Shown: piece after piece, positions 1 to 11,361 of the stretch
Numbering within the stretch: the first letter of the stretch is position 1
Layout of the letters: each line of letters begins with the position of its first letter
Assembly: GCA_028023455.1 (NCBI GenBank)
Contig: JAQFVV010000002.1
Location: 30,699,725-30,763,724, forward strand
Reading direction: 5' to 3'
DNA length: 64,000 nucleotides
Source: Epiperipatus broadwayi
Lineage: Eukaryota > Onychophora > Udeonychophora > Euonychophora > Peripatidae
Made by a program: the position numbers and the translations under genes
Notes under the pieces: generated by a model
The model's input: the letters and a program-made list of their open reading frames with translations, nothing else
The model's database searches: none
What the model was told of the DNA's origin: nothing

Positions 1-235
1 AGTTTAACTTTTCTAACCAATATTCCCCTCCCTTCTTTTAATGAATCAATTTTAACTTTTATTTCAAAACTAATGATAGAAAACTATTTGACTCTTATCT
101 TTTCGAAAACAAAGTGTAATACACTCTTCAACATTTAAATACGTTTTTCTTTTACGAAAGATTATTTTAATAATTTTTTTTTTTTTTTAGAACAAAATTT
201 ATTTTATATACATGTGCCAATTTGGCCTTGGCACA
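1..235 (-). repeat. 3' LTR of the gag-only element, partial
   Basis: This aligns without net length change to 6508-6742, with only a handful of substitutions. On the minus strand it begins TGTGCCAAGGCCAAATTGGC, a short palindrome, and has a TATATAAA box at 203-210. The remaining 3' part of this LTR lies beyond the left window edge. Confidence 0.85.
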
Positions 236-254
236 TTACACCCCCCTCCATTTT
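236..254 (-). promoter_or_regulatory. Polypurine tract (plus-strand primer) of the LTR element
   Basis: On the minus strand this reads as a purine run with six consecutive G (complement of 241-246), ending three bases before the LTR start TGTGCC. Position and composition are those of the primer for second-strand synthesis in LTR retrotransposons. It confirms the minus orientation and the LTR 5' boundary. Confidence 0.75.
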
Positions 255-2692
255 AGAGTAAAGTGCATCATTTTTGACCATTTTATTTCTTGCAATTTTA
301 ATTCTTGACTCTAAAGATTTATTAATTTATTATTTTCTAAGTTAGCTTTTTAATATCTTTTACTTAACATACAAAGGGAAATCTGTTTTGACTATCCTTT
401 CCTTCTATCTGTGCCGAATACATTGCTCATAATGATCTAAATCATGGATAACGACCACTGGAACAAACTAATTTTGTGGCACAGGAATCTTTTGGAAACA
501 ACGCGGAAGCAGAGTCGCTGACTTACACCGACTTACACGTGTATAAAATTGAAACTTCATTTGCCGATTCTCTTGATTGGTCTTGGAAAAAGAAAGGATC
601 GCTGCGAAATGGCAGGAATTTTCAACTGTCCATTTTCGACTTATGCTTTGGAAAGAGGAATGAAAGTCCGTTACGGGTACTAAAATTTATCCAGTCGATA
701 GTTTTAAACTTATCCTTAACTAAACTTATTTCTATACTACCCTCATTCCCTTTTGCTATAGATAACTTCATACACATGTGTATACGTGCAGCATAATTTT
801 ACACCTACTAATATTCTAGATATCGAGTTATTACTGGACTTGCTTACAGGGAATCTATAATAAATAAATCCCTTTTTGCACGCATCATGAGGTGCAGCAG
901 TGCCAAGAAAATAACCTAAAAGGATATCTGGATAAATACATTTAAGATACATATCATGAGGTATCGTATTTACCGAATATTACCAGTGTATGTGCGCGTA
1001 TATACACAGGTATACTTACACACTCTTAACACTTTAATAGCTTGAAACGCAACATCGCGCTTGTCACCTTTAGATTACTCTAACTCAGCCAATTTTTTAG
1101 TTACAGTGATGAAAAAATACCCGTATTAAAGCTTAGAGCAAGGCGTATAAGATGCTGCCCTCTTTTGAATTATTTTACAAGTAAAAAATCAATACTAGGA
1201 GGGTTTTAAATTGAACAAAAGAAGAAGGCCAGTTTTGATTGGTTGGATAATCTATTCCCAATTCTTATTGGCTGATGATTCTGTTAAATATTTTTTCACC
1301 GCTAAAATGAAAATATATGTTTTGGAGTGTTTTTTTTTATTATGTTTCGTACATATTATAAATAATTTTTATAAAATCTAATATTTCTAATAAAAATATA
1401 GTTATTTTACAAAAGTAGTAAGGTTTTATTAAAAAATATGTAAATTGAAAAAGAAACCAGCCGTAGCAGCAATTTTTGACATCTTGTCAAGAGGTTAGAT
1501 CGCTCCAAGCTGTTTATTTGATTTTCAAACAAAGATTAATGATTTAGAATATTTTTCTGGCATTATAATGTATTTTTGGTGTATTTTTTTAATAATATAC
1601 TGAAAGTATAATTATTTTGAGAAAGATGTTAAGATTTTTCCTAAAAAATTCTTAAAAAATTCGTAACGTGAAATCTGGGAGGGATCTAAATGACATTTAC
1701 AATGCTTCTAATTTGCTCGTAATGTTTTCTTTGATTTTTCCGCTTTTGAATATTTCTATAAAATACAAATAAAAATATATTTTTGAAATAACTTTCGTTT
1801 ACTTTCTTAACATTACAAATAATTAATATACTTTTTGAAAACGAAACTAAAATTAATATACATTAAAAGATGAAAATATTTGTATCAAAAAGTTTGTCAC
1901 TTGACCAATTAAAAGTTTCAGAGTTTTACTTCGCTGGACCAATAACAAAAGTGTTCTATTTAAGTGTTAATATACCTTAGATTGACTTTATATTTTTATT
2001 ATTAATCTTACAACATTATTTTTAAATTCATATGAACATTATTTTAACATTTGTATTAATCTAATCTCACAATATTATTCTAAACTACCACGGACATCAG
2101 TTTTCATATTTATTTATATTAATCTAATCTCGAATATTATTTTCAACCCTTACTCAACTTTTTTATCTATGTGCATGTATTCAATAAAAAAAAAATCGAT
2201 TAGTTTATTACGAGTCATTCTTCATTATTATTTACTATAGATTTATTTACGCTTATTTATTTAACTTGATTTTATCGATTTTATTTTAACTATTTGACCT
2301 ACTTATTTATTTACAAACATTTTTTTTAATTAATATGTGCGTTGATCACTTTTCCTAAGTATTGACCACTTCAAATTCTTATTTTTCTAGAGTGCATTTT
2401 TAGTTTTTATTTTCATCATTAGATAATAAATGTAATGTTAAGAGAAATAGGCGGCAATGTATAAGGCAATTCAAACACCCAGATAGATTTTGTGCTGATT
2501 TAAACCAACTTTTAATTTCTCTGCCCAAATACTCACACACACCTCAATCCTAATTTAATACATTTTTTTTTTTAATTTTATTTGATAATATTTTATTTTC
2601 ATTAATACTTTCATTATACACTTATTTATTTCATTTTTATTTTTAAAGCGTTATTTTTACTCTCCCTTTTTTTTAAAAAAAAAAAACATTTT
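255..2692. other. AT-rich internal region of the LTR element, no pol found
   Basis: This lies between gag and the polypurine tract. I see AT-rich sequence with no recognisable retroviral enzyme motif on either strand. A 106-codon open stretch on the plus strand (476-796) has less AT-rich composition but no recognisable domain, and it opposes the element's coding strand, so I do not call it a gene. Confidence 0.5.
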
Positions 2693-2940
2693 CATTTTGC
2701 TTGTCTATTTTGATTTTACACATTATTTTGTTTGCGGCACGCTCCGCTATGTTCTAGACTTATGAGCTGGGATATCAATATAATCGATAAGACATAATCG
2801 AGGGTTTTTGACATAATCATTTTGCTTGTCTAATTTGATTTTACACATTTTTGTTTGCATCACACTCCGCTATGTTCTAGACTTATGAGCTGGGATTTAA
2901 CATAATCGATAAGACATAATCGAGGGTTTTTTGACATAAA
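2693..2940. repeat. Two tandem units of about 120-125 bp
   Basis: The unit beginning CATTTTGCTTGTCTA at 2693 repeats from 2818, including GCTCCGCTATGTTCTAGACT and ATAATCGATAAGACATAATC. The units differ by a few substitutions and short indels. They lie within the non-coding 3' part of the LTR element. Confidence 0.85.
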
Positions 2941-3151
2941 TTGTTTTATCATTGCTTTGACATTTTAAAAACCTCTAAGATTGTTATTTTATTTTACTAA
3001 GACTAACTTTAATCATTTTTAATTATTCAAACTAACTTGATACTCGTTTTTACATTTATTTCATTAACCTTTGTTAAACATTTTCCATTATTCCGAGTCC
3101 ATGGTCGTTATATACTAGGTCAAGCCAGCGAATCCATCAGATTACATATTT

Positions 3152-4535
3152 TTAATTTTTGTCTGGCAGTTCTTTATTATTATTTTTTTCCTGCATATTG
3201 CCACTCATGCTGGGGGATTGAGAATCACCCCTGGGCCTTTCCTTAAATATAGTACGAGAGATGTCAGGATCGCTGTAGGTTCTTCGAAAGATTTTTGTTC
3301 TCTCGGGACTATTAGAATAATGTCTCCTCCAGGGACTCCCCAAATTCGACCTATGTCTATATCTTACAGCATTTACAGCCGGCTCTCTAAGTTGGGGCTT
3401 GAATCCCCTATCTCTTGTATCAAAAGTTGGTCTAGCTCTGTCGAAAGTGCTCAACAATTCCGCCATTTGTTCCACTGTTTTCCTTTCAGTTTTTATGAGC
3501 ATTTGCTCAACATTATGAGGAAAACTATGGTGGACTATTCTGACAATTTGTTGTTCAGATAGCGGGTCTGCTGTTAAAGAGCGTAATTTCGCCACTTGCC
3601 TTCTAAAAAAAGAAACGAACGGTTCACCAGGTCGCCATTTATCTTGCGAGATGTGATGATGAAGATTTTCCTGATAATCTTTGTTCCAATAACTAGCTAA
3701 AACAGCAATTTTATATTCGGCAAAAGTGACGGGTTTTTTATATAAAGAGTCCCACCAAGATTGAGACCCCCCTTGTAAATGGCTACGTGCTATTGCGATC
3801 ATAGCCTCCTCACTTAATTGATTCAGAGTAAATAGTGCTCCAAACTATTTAAATGCTCCATAGGAGCTTCACCTTGATGGCCAGAAAATATCCGTATTTT
3901 CAAAAACTGGTTCACGATTGCCGGATTGTTTATAATGTGCGTGTTTGCACTCAAGTAGTCACACTGTTTTATTTCTGTTTGTGAACTATTTTTACTATTC
4001 TTTTGATTTACTTTCCAAGCTAAATCCATCATTCCGACTTTTATCTCTTCAATTACTTTTCTATCTTCTATCTTATTTTTTTCAATTACTTGGTAAGCGG
4101 TCTCTATTTGATTTTTTACTTGTATTTAATCTCGTCTATTTCTTCTTTTATTTTATTCTGGCCCATTTCGATATGGTCCTTTAACTTTTCAAGCATTTCA
4201 GCTTGCCCTTCCAATTTATTCTTCATTTCATTATTTTGGTTTTTAAGCTCTTCACCTATTTTTTTATATTCTTCGGCTGTTTCTTTTTGTTTTTCAAACA
4301 TGCAAGTTAATAAAGCTATGACTTCCCTATTCTCTTCTTTTTGCTCAACCTCTTTTTTGTTTTTATCTTTTTGTTCCTTACTAGAAGCATTCTCTACTTT
4401 TTTCGCTTGAGTTTCTATTTTTTCTTCACTGGGGACCTTTTCTATTTCACTAGTTTCGGTTTTATTTTGTTCCTCGCTGGGAACAGTGTCTGTTTTTTTA
4501 CCTTGAGTCTCCATTTTAGGTTTATTTCTTGTCAT
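3152..4535 (-). pseudogene. gag-like gene of the LTR element, two frameshifts
   Basis: Three minus-strand reading-frame pieces follow one another in the order of one protein. 4535-4116 starts MTRNKPKMETQ and is a highly charged Glu/Lys-rich segment likely to form coiled coils. 4032-3823 contains NPAIVNQFLKIRIFSGHQGE followed by EHLNSLEHYLL. 3802-3152 contains GGSQSWWDSL, FRRQVAKLRSL, SEQQIVRIVHHSFP and an Arg/Ser-rich tail. The tryptophan-rich 'SQSWWDSL' block and the following helical segment resemble the capsid core of Ty3/gypsy Gag. The pieces lie in three frames, so at least two frameshifts have broken the gene. I see no CCHC zinc knuckle in the tail. Assignment to Gag is by resemblance of layout and motif; the exact clade is open. 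Confidence 0.65.
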
Positions 4536-4599
4536 ATTTATAATTTTAAACTTTACTTTTTTATATTATTTTTTTTTAATATATTTTATTCACGCTCAT

Positions 4600-6507
4600 A
4601 AGTTTACTAATTTCTATTTTATTTATTTCTTTCTAAACTGGAAATACACACCGACTCCAGTCCTCCTTTGTCCATTTTTCTCTACCCGATCTTAATGGTT
4701 TAACTCTGCCCAAACACCCAACTGTCTCTGATTTAACATAATGATTTATTTCAACTAACGTAAATAGCATAAATCTCTCTTCATTTAAAGGAAAAAAAAA
4801 AAAGGTTTCGGTCAATTCTTTTTTTATTATTTTTAAATTAATACCACTTTATGTACGTAATTTTGCTTTTCTATAAAAAATTTGTCAAACAAGAAACACA
4901 GTATTTGATTACTATTGTGCCTTAGGTCCAGCCCCAAACATTGGGAAAGCCATTTATGTACTCGGTCGAACCGCTGAAACCACTTACTTATACGTATATA
5001 TAAGTTTTGGCCAGTTTCAAACTCCTTCATAATACCTTTATAATCTTATAAATGTTACGTGAACAAACTGGCACGTTCGAGCAAAATGGGAGATCTTATT
5101 GATAGACTAACTATGAACAATGGCCCACCTCGGCTGCTAGATTCAAACCCCTACTATCCAAATACTTTATTTGTTTCGGAGTAAACCTCGGGGCACTAGC
5201 TAGTCCAAGGATTAACATATTTGGGCAGTAGGCTCATAATCCAGCGCTCGAAACATTCCCTAAAACTAGCTCAGTCCAATTTTAATTCAATAACAAAATT
5301 ATACAAAATTATGGGTGGAAAGAATTAATAAAAAGATTGATAAAAAGAATTGACCGACGAATAAAGTTTAATTTTAAAGACAATTTATTAACTAACATTT
5401 ACTAATGATAAACATTTTTATAAATCTATAAATAACACACACATTTTAAGTTAACATACTATGATATATTTTATGAAAGAGCAAAAATAATCTTTGACAT
5501 TTAAGTTATCTAACATTCACAAACACGCACATCAATAGTTCATTTTATGCATGCTTATAGAGTTTATATAATTTGAATCTTGAATTTTTACGAATTACAG
5601 TGGTGGCTACTATGTATAAATGATAATAAATAAATGTTTACCTAGGATTTTTGGAACATGGATATTGCTTGTTGTCAGCTGCTTCTGCTGCTTCTGATGG
5701 AGTATAGCTAACCAGTTAGATTGGGATGTTTCTTGAAGAGATTTTATGTGAATCCATTGGTTTTATTCTTGAAGACAGTTGAACGTTTGACGGAGGATTT
5801 CTGAGTTGTTATGCAGACATTATTTCACAGGCAGGTTTTGATGATCTTGTTGGACTAAAAGGCTGAAGAGCGAGCGTATATTTCCAAAAGCTGCTCAACA
5901 ATGCATTTTTGTTTCTGGATACATAATAGAAACTGCATTGTTATCTGAACTGAACAAGACTGTCACTGGAAACTAGACTGAAAAAACTCAATTAATTGTC
6001 CGATAAAAAAAAAGAGTATTTATACCTGCGACGTGTTGTCCGTGTAATATCCTCCGGCAAATATCTGTTGTCAAATTCCATTGGTAATTAATCCTATGAC
6101 GTGTTTTTGACGATTGTTTAATTAGTAGTAGCTTTCATAAACATATTGTTTTTATGTCTTTAATTAGTAGCTCACCGCTGGTGTGGTTTTTTTAAATCTT
6201 TACTTAACTTAATAGCCATCGCTGTGTTTTCCAAATATAATTTCTTTTTTAACTTTCATTTCAATATTTATTTTCATGTGTTTTTCAATACAATTTTAAC
6301 ATGCATTTATTATATCTCTTATTAACTGCTTACATTTATTTACATTTGCACGCACATATATATTTTACTATTCTAAAATCAAAAATAATTTTAAGATTAT
6401 TTTTCTTCTTTAATTTAAATGAAGAGATTTATATATTTTTTTAAAGCTTTTAAATTATATTTCAACTAATAATAATAAACTCTTTACTTTCTTTTTATAA
6501 AATCTTT
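4600..6507. other. Leader region between 5' LTR and gag; 5' LTR inner border unresolved
   Basis: The minus-strand leader would run from the 5' LTR into gag. Short open frames occur at 4633-4815 and 4833-5030 (minus), with no recognised domain; one ends with a Trp-containing stretch WTKEDWSRCVFPV. I could not find a convincing tRNA primer-binding site, so the inner end of the 5' LTR is not placed. 5040-5280 is less AT-rich but not interpretable. Confidence 0.4.
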
Positions 6508-6742
6508 AGTTTAACTTTTCTAACCAATACTCCCCTCCCCTCTTTTAATGAATCAATTTTAACTTTTATTTCAAAACTAATGATAGAAAACTATTTGACT
6601 CTTATCTTTTCGAAAACAAACTGTAATACACTCTTCAACATTTAAATACATTTTTCTTTTACGAAATATTATTTTAATAATTTTTTTTTTATTTTAGAAC
6701 AAAATTTATTTTATATACATGTGCCAATTTGGCCTTGGCACA
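6508..6742 (-). repeat. 5' LTR (outer 235 bp, may extend further left)
   Basis: This is the second copy of the sequence at 1-235. On the minus strand it begins TGTGCCAAGG at 6742 and carries TATATAAA at 6710-6717, about 25 bases in, a plausible core promoter for the element's transcript. Flanking sequence from 6743 is a TA-rich run. Confidence 0.85.
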
Positions 6743-7260
6743 ATATATACATATAAACAAAAAAAAGACTTATAAATCCAATAAATAATATTATATTTCA
6801 ACCAGAGGACTGGTTTTCACCAGAAAGAAAAAAAATCCACAGTAAAATGGCGATAATCAAAAATTATAGATTTGGTAAAAGATTAAAAATTTAACACCCC
6901 CCCCCCGATTGGTCACAAAATCTAACACAGAATATCTACCCAATCAATGACAAAATTCAAACAAAAAAAAAAAACTACATTCTCTCCTAATCAAGCTTAA
7001 ATTCTATTTAAATTAAAATAAATATAAAAATAAAAAATCCAAAATTAAAACATACATATGTGCATACTTAGAAAAATTAGACTATGCTCACATACAAAAA
7101 ATAGCTGTGCTCACATTAATATTCATTAAAAACTAAAATACTTCTACATTTTAATCAAAAATTATAGTTAGTGCAAAGTACAATAATTTATAATAACTAA
7201 TTATTTATCTATATACCAATTAAACACAGATATTCAACATCCATATAACCAATCTTAACA
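6743..7260. other. AT-rich spacer, no gene seen
   Basis: Low-complexity AT sequence with a C homopolymer near 6896-6907. It probably includes the 3' untranslated tail of the adjacent minus-strand Penelope-like copy, whose outer end I cannot place. Confidence 0.4.
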
Positions 7261-7734
7261 TAAAAAACCTCATATAAGAAAATTTTCACATAAAAAACTC
7301 ACATATAGAAATCATTTAGGAGACCAGGTAACCCAGAGATGTAATAGTCCCAGTGTTTAAATTCAATCCATGTGGTTCTAAGGTCTTGAATTTAAAAATA
7401 AAAAAAACTCTCCTTTTGTTTCCTCTCCCTTGTAGAAGAAAAACCTTCCTGAAGAATCACTACTTTTAAATCATCAATTGAATGATTCGGTAAGTTAAAA
7501 TGTTTTGAAACATTACAAGCATAAAGCTAAACTAGTCAATATATAATTAAAATTACCCCAAATCCAAAACTCAACCAGACCAGCATAAAATTAATATTAA
7601 AACACAACCAAAGGTTTCACTGCTACAAGCAGACTTCTCAAGTGTAAAGAGCTACAAAAACTATACAATATATATAATATTAACTATTACCACAAATTTA
7701 TTCACTTCCCATCCACCCTTAATATTAAAAGAAC

Positions 7735-7941
7735 GGTACTTGTGTATAATTCAACCGATGACGTATTACCCTGAAGGCATATCAGTCTAATCTTGCGATT
7801 TTTAAGATAACATCTCCAAGTGATTTGCGGACACATGTAATCGCTAAAATATGTCCGCAGATCACGTGAACACGGTACGTTAAAAATCACAAGATTAGAC
7901 TGATATGCCTTCAGGGTAATACGTCATCTGTTGAATTATCC
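7735..7941. repeat. Hairpin at the left end of the TIR element
   Basis: 7748-7805 (starting AATTCAACCGATGACG) is repeated as its complement at 7885-7941, with a central stretch containing a second short inverted pair around 7835-7865. The left end therefore looks like a self-contained fold-back unit, perhaps a subterminal palindrome or a nested relative of the same family. Confidence 0.8.
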
Positions 7942-8189
7942 AGGTCACATGCTAAAAATATTCAAAAATGAAAAATATCTGACGCAGGTCAGGCAAATAC
8001 TAAAAAAAAAAATGTACATGCATGCGTCAAAATATTCTCAATTTTAAAATACAGCAGCGTGTAGCGCTGGAATTGGCGGGGGGCCTCCGGATGTTTTTGT
8101 CGGGCCGCAGGCCCGGTGTACATGTATATCAGACATTGTATTACTCTCATAGCTGTATGATATAATTCAGAAATTAAAAATAAAATTAA

Positions 8190-9190
8190 AACGTAATTCA
8201 ATGTAAGTTTGAGAATTGTAGAAATATTAACAAATATTTTTTGTAAATAAGTTTGAGAATTGTAGAAATATTAACAAAAACTTTTTGTAAATTTTAAACA
8301 AACACCTAAATAAAAAAAGACGCGATCTAATGCAAATCTGGTATTAACGGCGCCGCCATTTTACATGCATTTGGTAATTTTAAAACGTACTGCATATTGC
8401 AAAATTGATTTAAAAAATTATTTCAAATTATTTACACATTAAAAACGTAATGTAGAAATATTAACAAAAAGTTTTTGTAAATTTAAAATAAACAAATAAA
8501 ACACTTTACCCGAATTAATGCGAATCTGGCATTAATGGCGTCCTTGTTATCACATGCATTTGGTAATGTATATTCCAAATTTGTTTTAAAAAATTATTGA
8601 AAATTATTTACACATTAAACGTAATTCAATGTAAGTTTGAGAATTGTAGAAATATTAAAACGTATTTTCAATGTAAGTTTGAGAATTGTAGAAATATTAA
8701 CAAAAACTTTTTGTAATTTTTAAATAAACACCTAAATAAAAAAGAGGCGATCTAATGCAAATCTGGTATTAATGGCATCCAGAAAATGCCGCACTTTTAC
8801 ATGCATTTGGTAATTTTTAAAATGTACTGCATATTGGAAAATTGATTTAAAAAATTATTTCAAATTATTTAGACATTAAAAACGTAATGTAGAAATATTA
8901 ACAAAAAGTTTTTGTAAATTTAAAATAAACAGATAAATAAAAAACACTTTACCGGAGAATAAATTATTTACACATTAAATGTAATTCAATGTAAGTTTCA
9001 GAATTGTAGAAATATTAACAAAAACTTTTTGTAAATTTAAAATAGACAGATAAATAAAAAACACTTTACCGGAGAATAAATTATTTACACATTAAACGTA
9101 ATTCAATGTAAATTTGAGAATTGTAGAAATATTAACAAAAATTTTTTGTAAATTTAAAATAAACAGATAAATAAAACACTTTACCCGAAT
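8190..9190. repeat. Irregular tandem array inside the TIR element
   Basis: Variants of the segment GTAATTCAATGTAAGTTTGA followed by GAATTGTAGAAATATTAACA and TTTTTGTAAATTTAAAATAA recur at least seven times with unequal spacing. Satellite-like expansion inside TIR elements is common. No coding sequence is seen. Confidence 0.8.
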
Positions 9191-9567
9191 TAACAGCTCA
9201 AAACGGTAACTGTGATGCCGTGGATAGCAAAATCGCAATAGACAAAAAAATCAAAAAATTTCCCAAACCTCTCTACGAATTTTAAATCTCGCGGGTGAAA
9301 AAAAAAAATTGACTCTCTGATGGATTAATCACGCCAGTCACTTGGTTACCATGACAATGTTGTCATGCAAAAAACGTCAATGTCTACCGGAAGGGAAATC
9401 GGTAAGTCAAAAACGTCATCGGTTGAATTATACACAAGTACCAAAAGAACTCTTAAATAAGTTAATTGCTTCAGAATAATAAATTTTCAATAATAAAGAT
9501 TTTTTAATTCTTCTTTTTATTTCATTTCTCTCAAAGAAGACAACCTTAGCTTCATTAAAATCAATAT

Positions 9568-11116
9568 ATGTTTTTAGATAAGGATCCAGGTAATTTGATT
9601 AAAAGAAAATTGATAGATATTATGAAGAAAATGGTTAATTTAAAATTTTTTAATAGAGTAGATTATTTAAAATGCTATCCTAATGATTTCACATCAGCTA
9701 AGATGTTTGTGAATATTAAGACTCATAAAAATGGTTTTCCTTTAAGATTTATTTTACAGGCAGTGTTGTAGAGGGTATTTCTAGATTGTTGAATAATTTC
9801 TTAAAACAATTTGTTGATTTTGGTCATTACACAGTTTCTTTTTCTTTTGAGGCTTTTGATAAGATTAATAATTTTAAAATGGAAAGTAATTGGGTATTTG
9901 GCAGTTTAGATATTGAAAATATGTATCAGTCTGTTAATAGGTTAAGCAGTATTGATGTTCTTATGTCTGTATTGATTAAGAAAAATTCTTTATCAAAAAA
10001 TAAAATTAAGGTAATTAAAGATTTGCTTTTGTTATTGGAAGATTTTATGTATTTTACTTATAAAGGTAATTTTTATAAGATTAAGGAAGGGTGGATAATA
10101 GGTTATATTATTTCTCCTTTAGTATGTTCAATTTATATTAATTATATGGAAGAGGAAATTATTATTAAAAAGAATTGTTTATATGTAAAGTTATTTGTCA
10201 GATATGTTGATGATTGTTTATTTGCAGTTGAGAATGATAAATTGAAGGAATTTGTAAATGTGTTTAATTGTTTTGATCCTTCTATAAAATTTGTGTTAGA
10301 AGGAGGGGGGTTAGAGTTTGGTAAGTTAAAATTTTTAGATCTTTTGGTGATTAGAAATGTAGAGACTAATTGTTTACTGTGCAGTCATTTAGTTAAAAGT
10401 AAAGAATTAAGATCTATAATTAAACCTGATAGCTATCAGTCTGTATCTCATAAAGTAGCTGCTTTAAGAAATTATTGTCATAGGAATAATAAATTATATA
10501 ATTGTAGTAGGGTAGCTTTGTTTCAGAAATGTCAATTTTATAAAGATTACTTGAGGGTTGGTTACTCTGATAAATTTGTTAAAAGTATTTTATTTAATAG
10601 TAATATTTGTAAGGATGTAAAGGTTAAAGAAAAATATGATTTTATTTCTTTGCCATTTAAAGTGTCTTCTTATAAAATTGTACGTAGAAATAGTAAATTG
10701 TTTGGAAATAAGAAAATTGCTTGGAAAAGAGGTGTTACATTGAATAATTTATTAAATAATACAAAAGAAATTTTTGATAGACTATTCCTGGTGTAGTATA
10801 TTTTATCCCTTGTTTATTTGTAAGAAGGTTTACATAGGTCAGAGTAGTTTTGAGTTTAAATGAAAGAATAAAGGTTCATAAAAGTAGAGTTAAAAATAGA
10901 TATCTTAGTTCTGCTTTGTATGTCCATGAAACAGATACAGGCCACACTATTGATTTTGATGAATCTAAGGTCTTCTTTGAGAGAAATGAAATCAAAAGAA
11001 GAATTAAAGAATCTTTATTATTGAAAATTTATTATTCTGAAGCAATTAACTTATTCAAGAGTTCTTTTAATATTAAGGGTGGATGGGAAGTGAATGGATT
11101 TGTGGGTAATGTTTAA
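9568..11116 (+). pseudogene. Penelope-like reverse transcriptase with GIY-YIG endonuclease, broken
   Basis: In the family this single protein copies element RNA into DNA at a nick made by its GIY-YIG domain. Visible here: 9568-9771 is an N-terminal RT piece with KMFVNIKTHKNGFPLRFI. After a frameshift, 9786-10796 has the motif A region FGSLDIENMYQSV, motif B ISPLVCSIYINYMEEE, the catalytic VRYVDDCLF (motif C) and FGKLKFLDLLVIRN. After a stop, the endonuclease follows in other frames: CKKVYIGQSS (YIG half of GIY-YIG) near 10827-10850, then 10850-11116 with LNERIKVHKSRVKNR and HETDTGHTIDFDESKVFFE. A normal protein would be roughly twice as long; the N-terminus is lost and at least three frame breaks are present. 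YVDD plus GIY-YIG make the family assignment firm. Confidence 0.85.
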
Positions 11117-11150
11117 TATTATATATATTGTGTAGTTTTTGTAGTTCTTT

Positions 11151-11192
11151 ACACTTGAGAAGTCTGCTTGTAGCAGTGAAACCTTTGGTTGT
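11151..11192 (+). ncRNA. Hammerhead-ribozyme-like relic in the Penelope-like 3' region
   Basis: CACTTGAGAAGTCTGC, TTGTA, GCAG, TGAAACC, TTTGGTT follow in order. The CTGC/GCAG hairpin sits where stem II would be, GAAA follows, and ACC/GGT can form a short stem III ending in GTT. The expected CTGATGA core reads CTTGAGA, so cleavage activity is doubtful. The same variant occurs in the inverted copy at 7605-7648 (minus). Hammerheads are known in terminal repeats of Penelope-like elements. Confidence 0.45.
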
Positions 11193-11284
11193 GTTTTAAT
11201 ATTATTTTTATGCTAATCTGGTTGAATTTTGGATTTGGGGTAATTTTAATTATATATTAACTAGTTTAGCTTTATGCTTGTAAT

Positions 11285-11286
<2 letters not shown>

Positions 11287-11360
<74 letters not shown>
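11287..11360. repeat. (TA)n microsatellite at the 3' end of the Penelope-like copy
   Basis: An uninterrupted TA dinucleotide run of about 70 bp directly follows the homologous 3' tail. Confidence 0.95.

Positions 11361-11361
<1 letters not shown>

Larger units (their letters stand above)
1..6742 (-). mobile_element. Gag-only LTR retrotransposon (Ty3/gypsy-like), minus strand, left end cut
   Basis: Two near-identical direct repeats of at least 235 bp (1-235 and 6508-6742) bracket an internal region with a decayed gag gene (3152-4535, minus). A polypurine tract lies next to the left repeat at 236-254, which fixes the orientation as minus. Each LTR starts TGTGCCAAGG on the minus strand. No reverse transcriptase, protease, RNase H or integrase can be seen between gag and the polypurine tract, although more than 2.9 kb is available. 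The element therefore looks non-autonomous, dependent on pol supplied by a relative. The target duplication cannot be checked because the left LTR runs off the window. Confidence 0.8.
7735..9442. mobile_element. 1.7-kb non-coding TIR DNA element with 8-bp target duplication
   Basis: The ends are inverted copies of about 30 bp: left GGTACTTGTGTATAATTC at 7735, right its complement ending at 9442, continuing into CAACCGATGACGT on both sides. It is flanked by the exact 8-bp direct repeat AAAAGAAC (7727-7734 and 9443-9450). Removing the element and one repeat restores the Penelope-like reading, so this is a clean insertion. An 8-bp duplication is known for hAT, P and Merlin superfamilies; no transposase remains to decide. 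The first 207 bp form a hairpin, and the interior is mostly a tandem array. Confidence 0.9.
7261..9566 (-). mobile_element. Penelope-like element 1, inverted 5'-truncated copy, split by a TIR element
   Basis: The minus strand of 9566-9443 and then of 7734-7320 matches the GIY-YIG part and 3' tail of the plus-strand copy at 10945-11287. Example: the minus reading from 9566 matches 10945 onward (IDF.E.KV.FFERNEIKRRIK), and the tail around 7500-7735 mirrors 11055-11287. Past the homology, 7440-7325 (minus) encodes a GIY-YIG C-terminal segment with FKTLEPHGLN, typical of Penelope endonucleases. This copy and the plus copy meet head-to-head near 9566/9567. It was later split by the TIR element at 7735-9442. 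Confidence 0.8.
9567..11287 (+). mobile_element. Penelope-like element 1, plus-strand copy, 5'-truncated
   Basis: This carries the reverse transcriptase and GIY-YIG coding region followed by a 3' tail that ends at a (TA)n microsatellite (11287-11360). The 5' half of the element is missing. The head-to-head partner is 7261-9566. Confidence 0.85.

Noticed and set aside
476-796. 106-codon plus ORF near the left end
   Set aside because: It lies inside the LTR element on the non-coding strand, has no recognisable domain and no splice or promoter context.
8100-8130. CpG-rich GGGCCGCAGGCCC palindrome as a regulatory site
   Set aside because: A short palindrome inside a non-coding TIR element; nothing supports a function.
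7989-8201. Minus ORF in the TIR element
   Set aside because: It sits in an otherwise non-coding element, low complexity at one end, no transposase motif.
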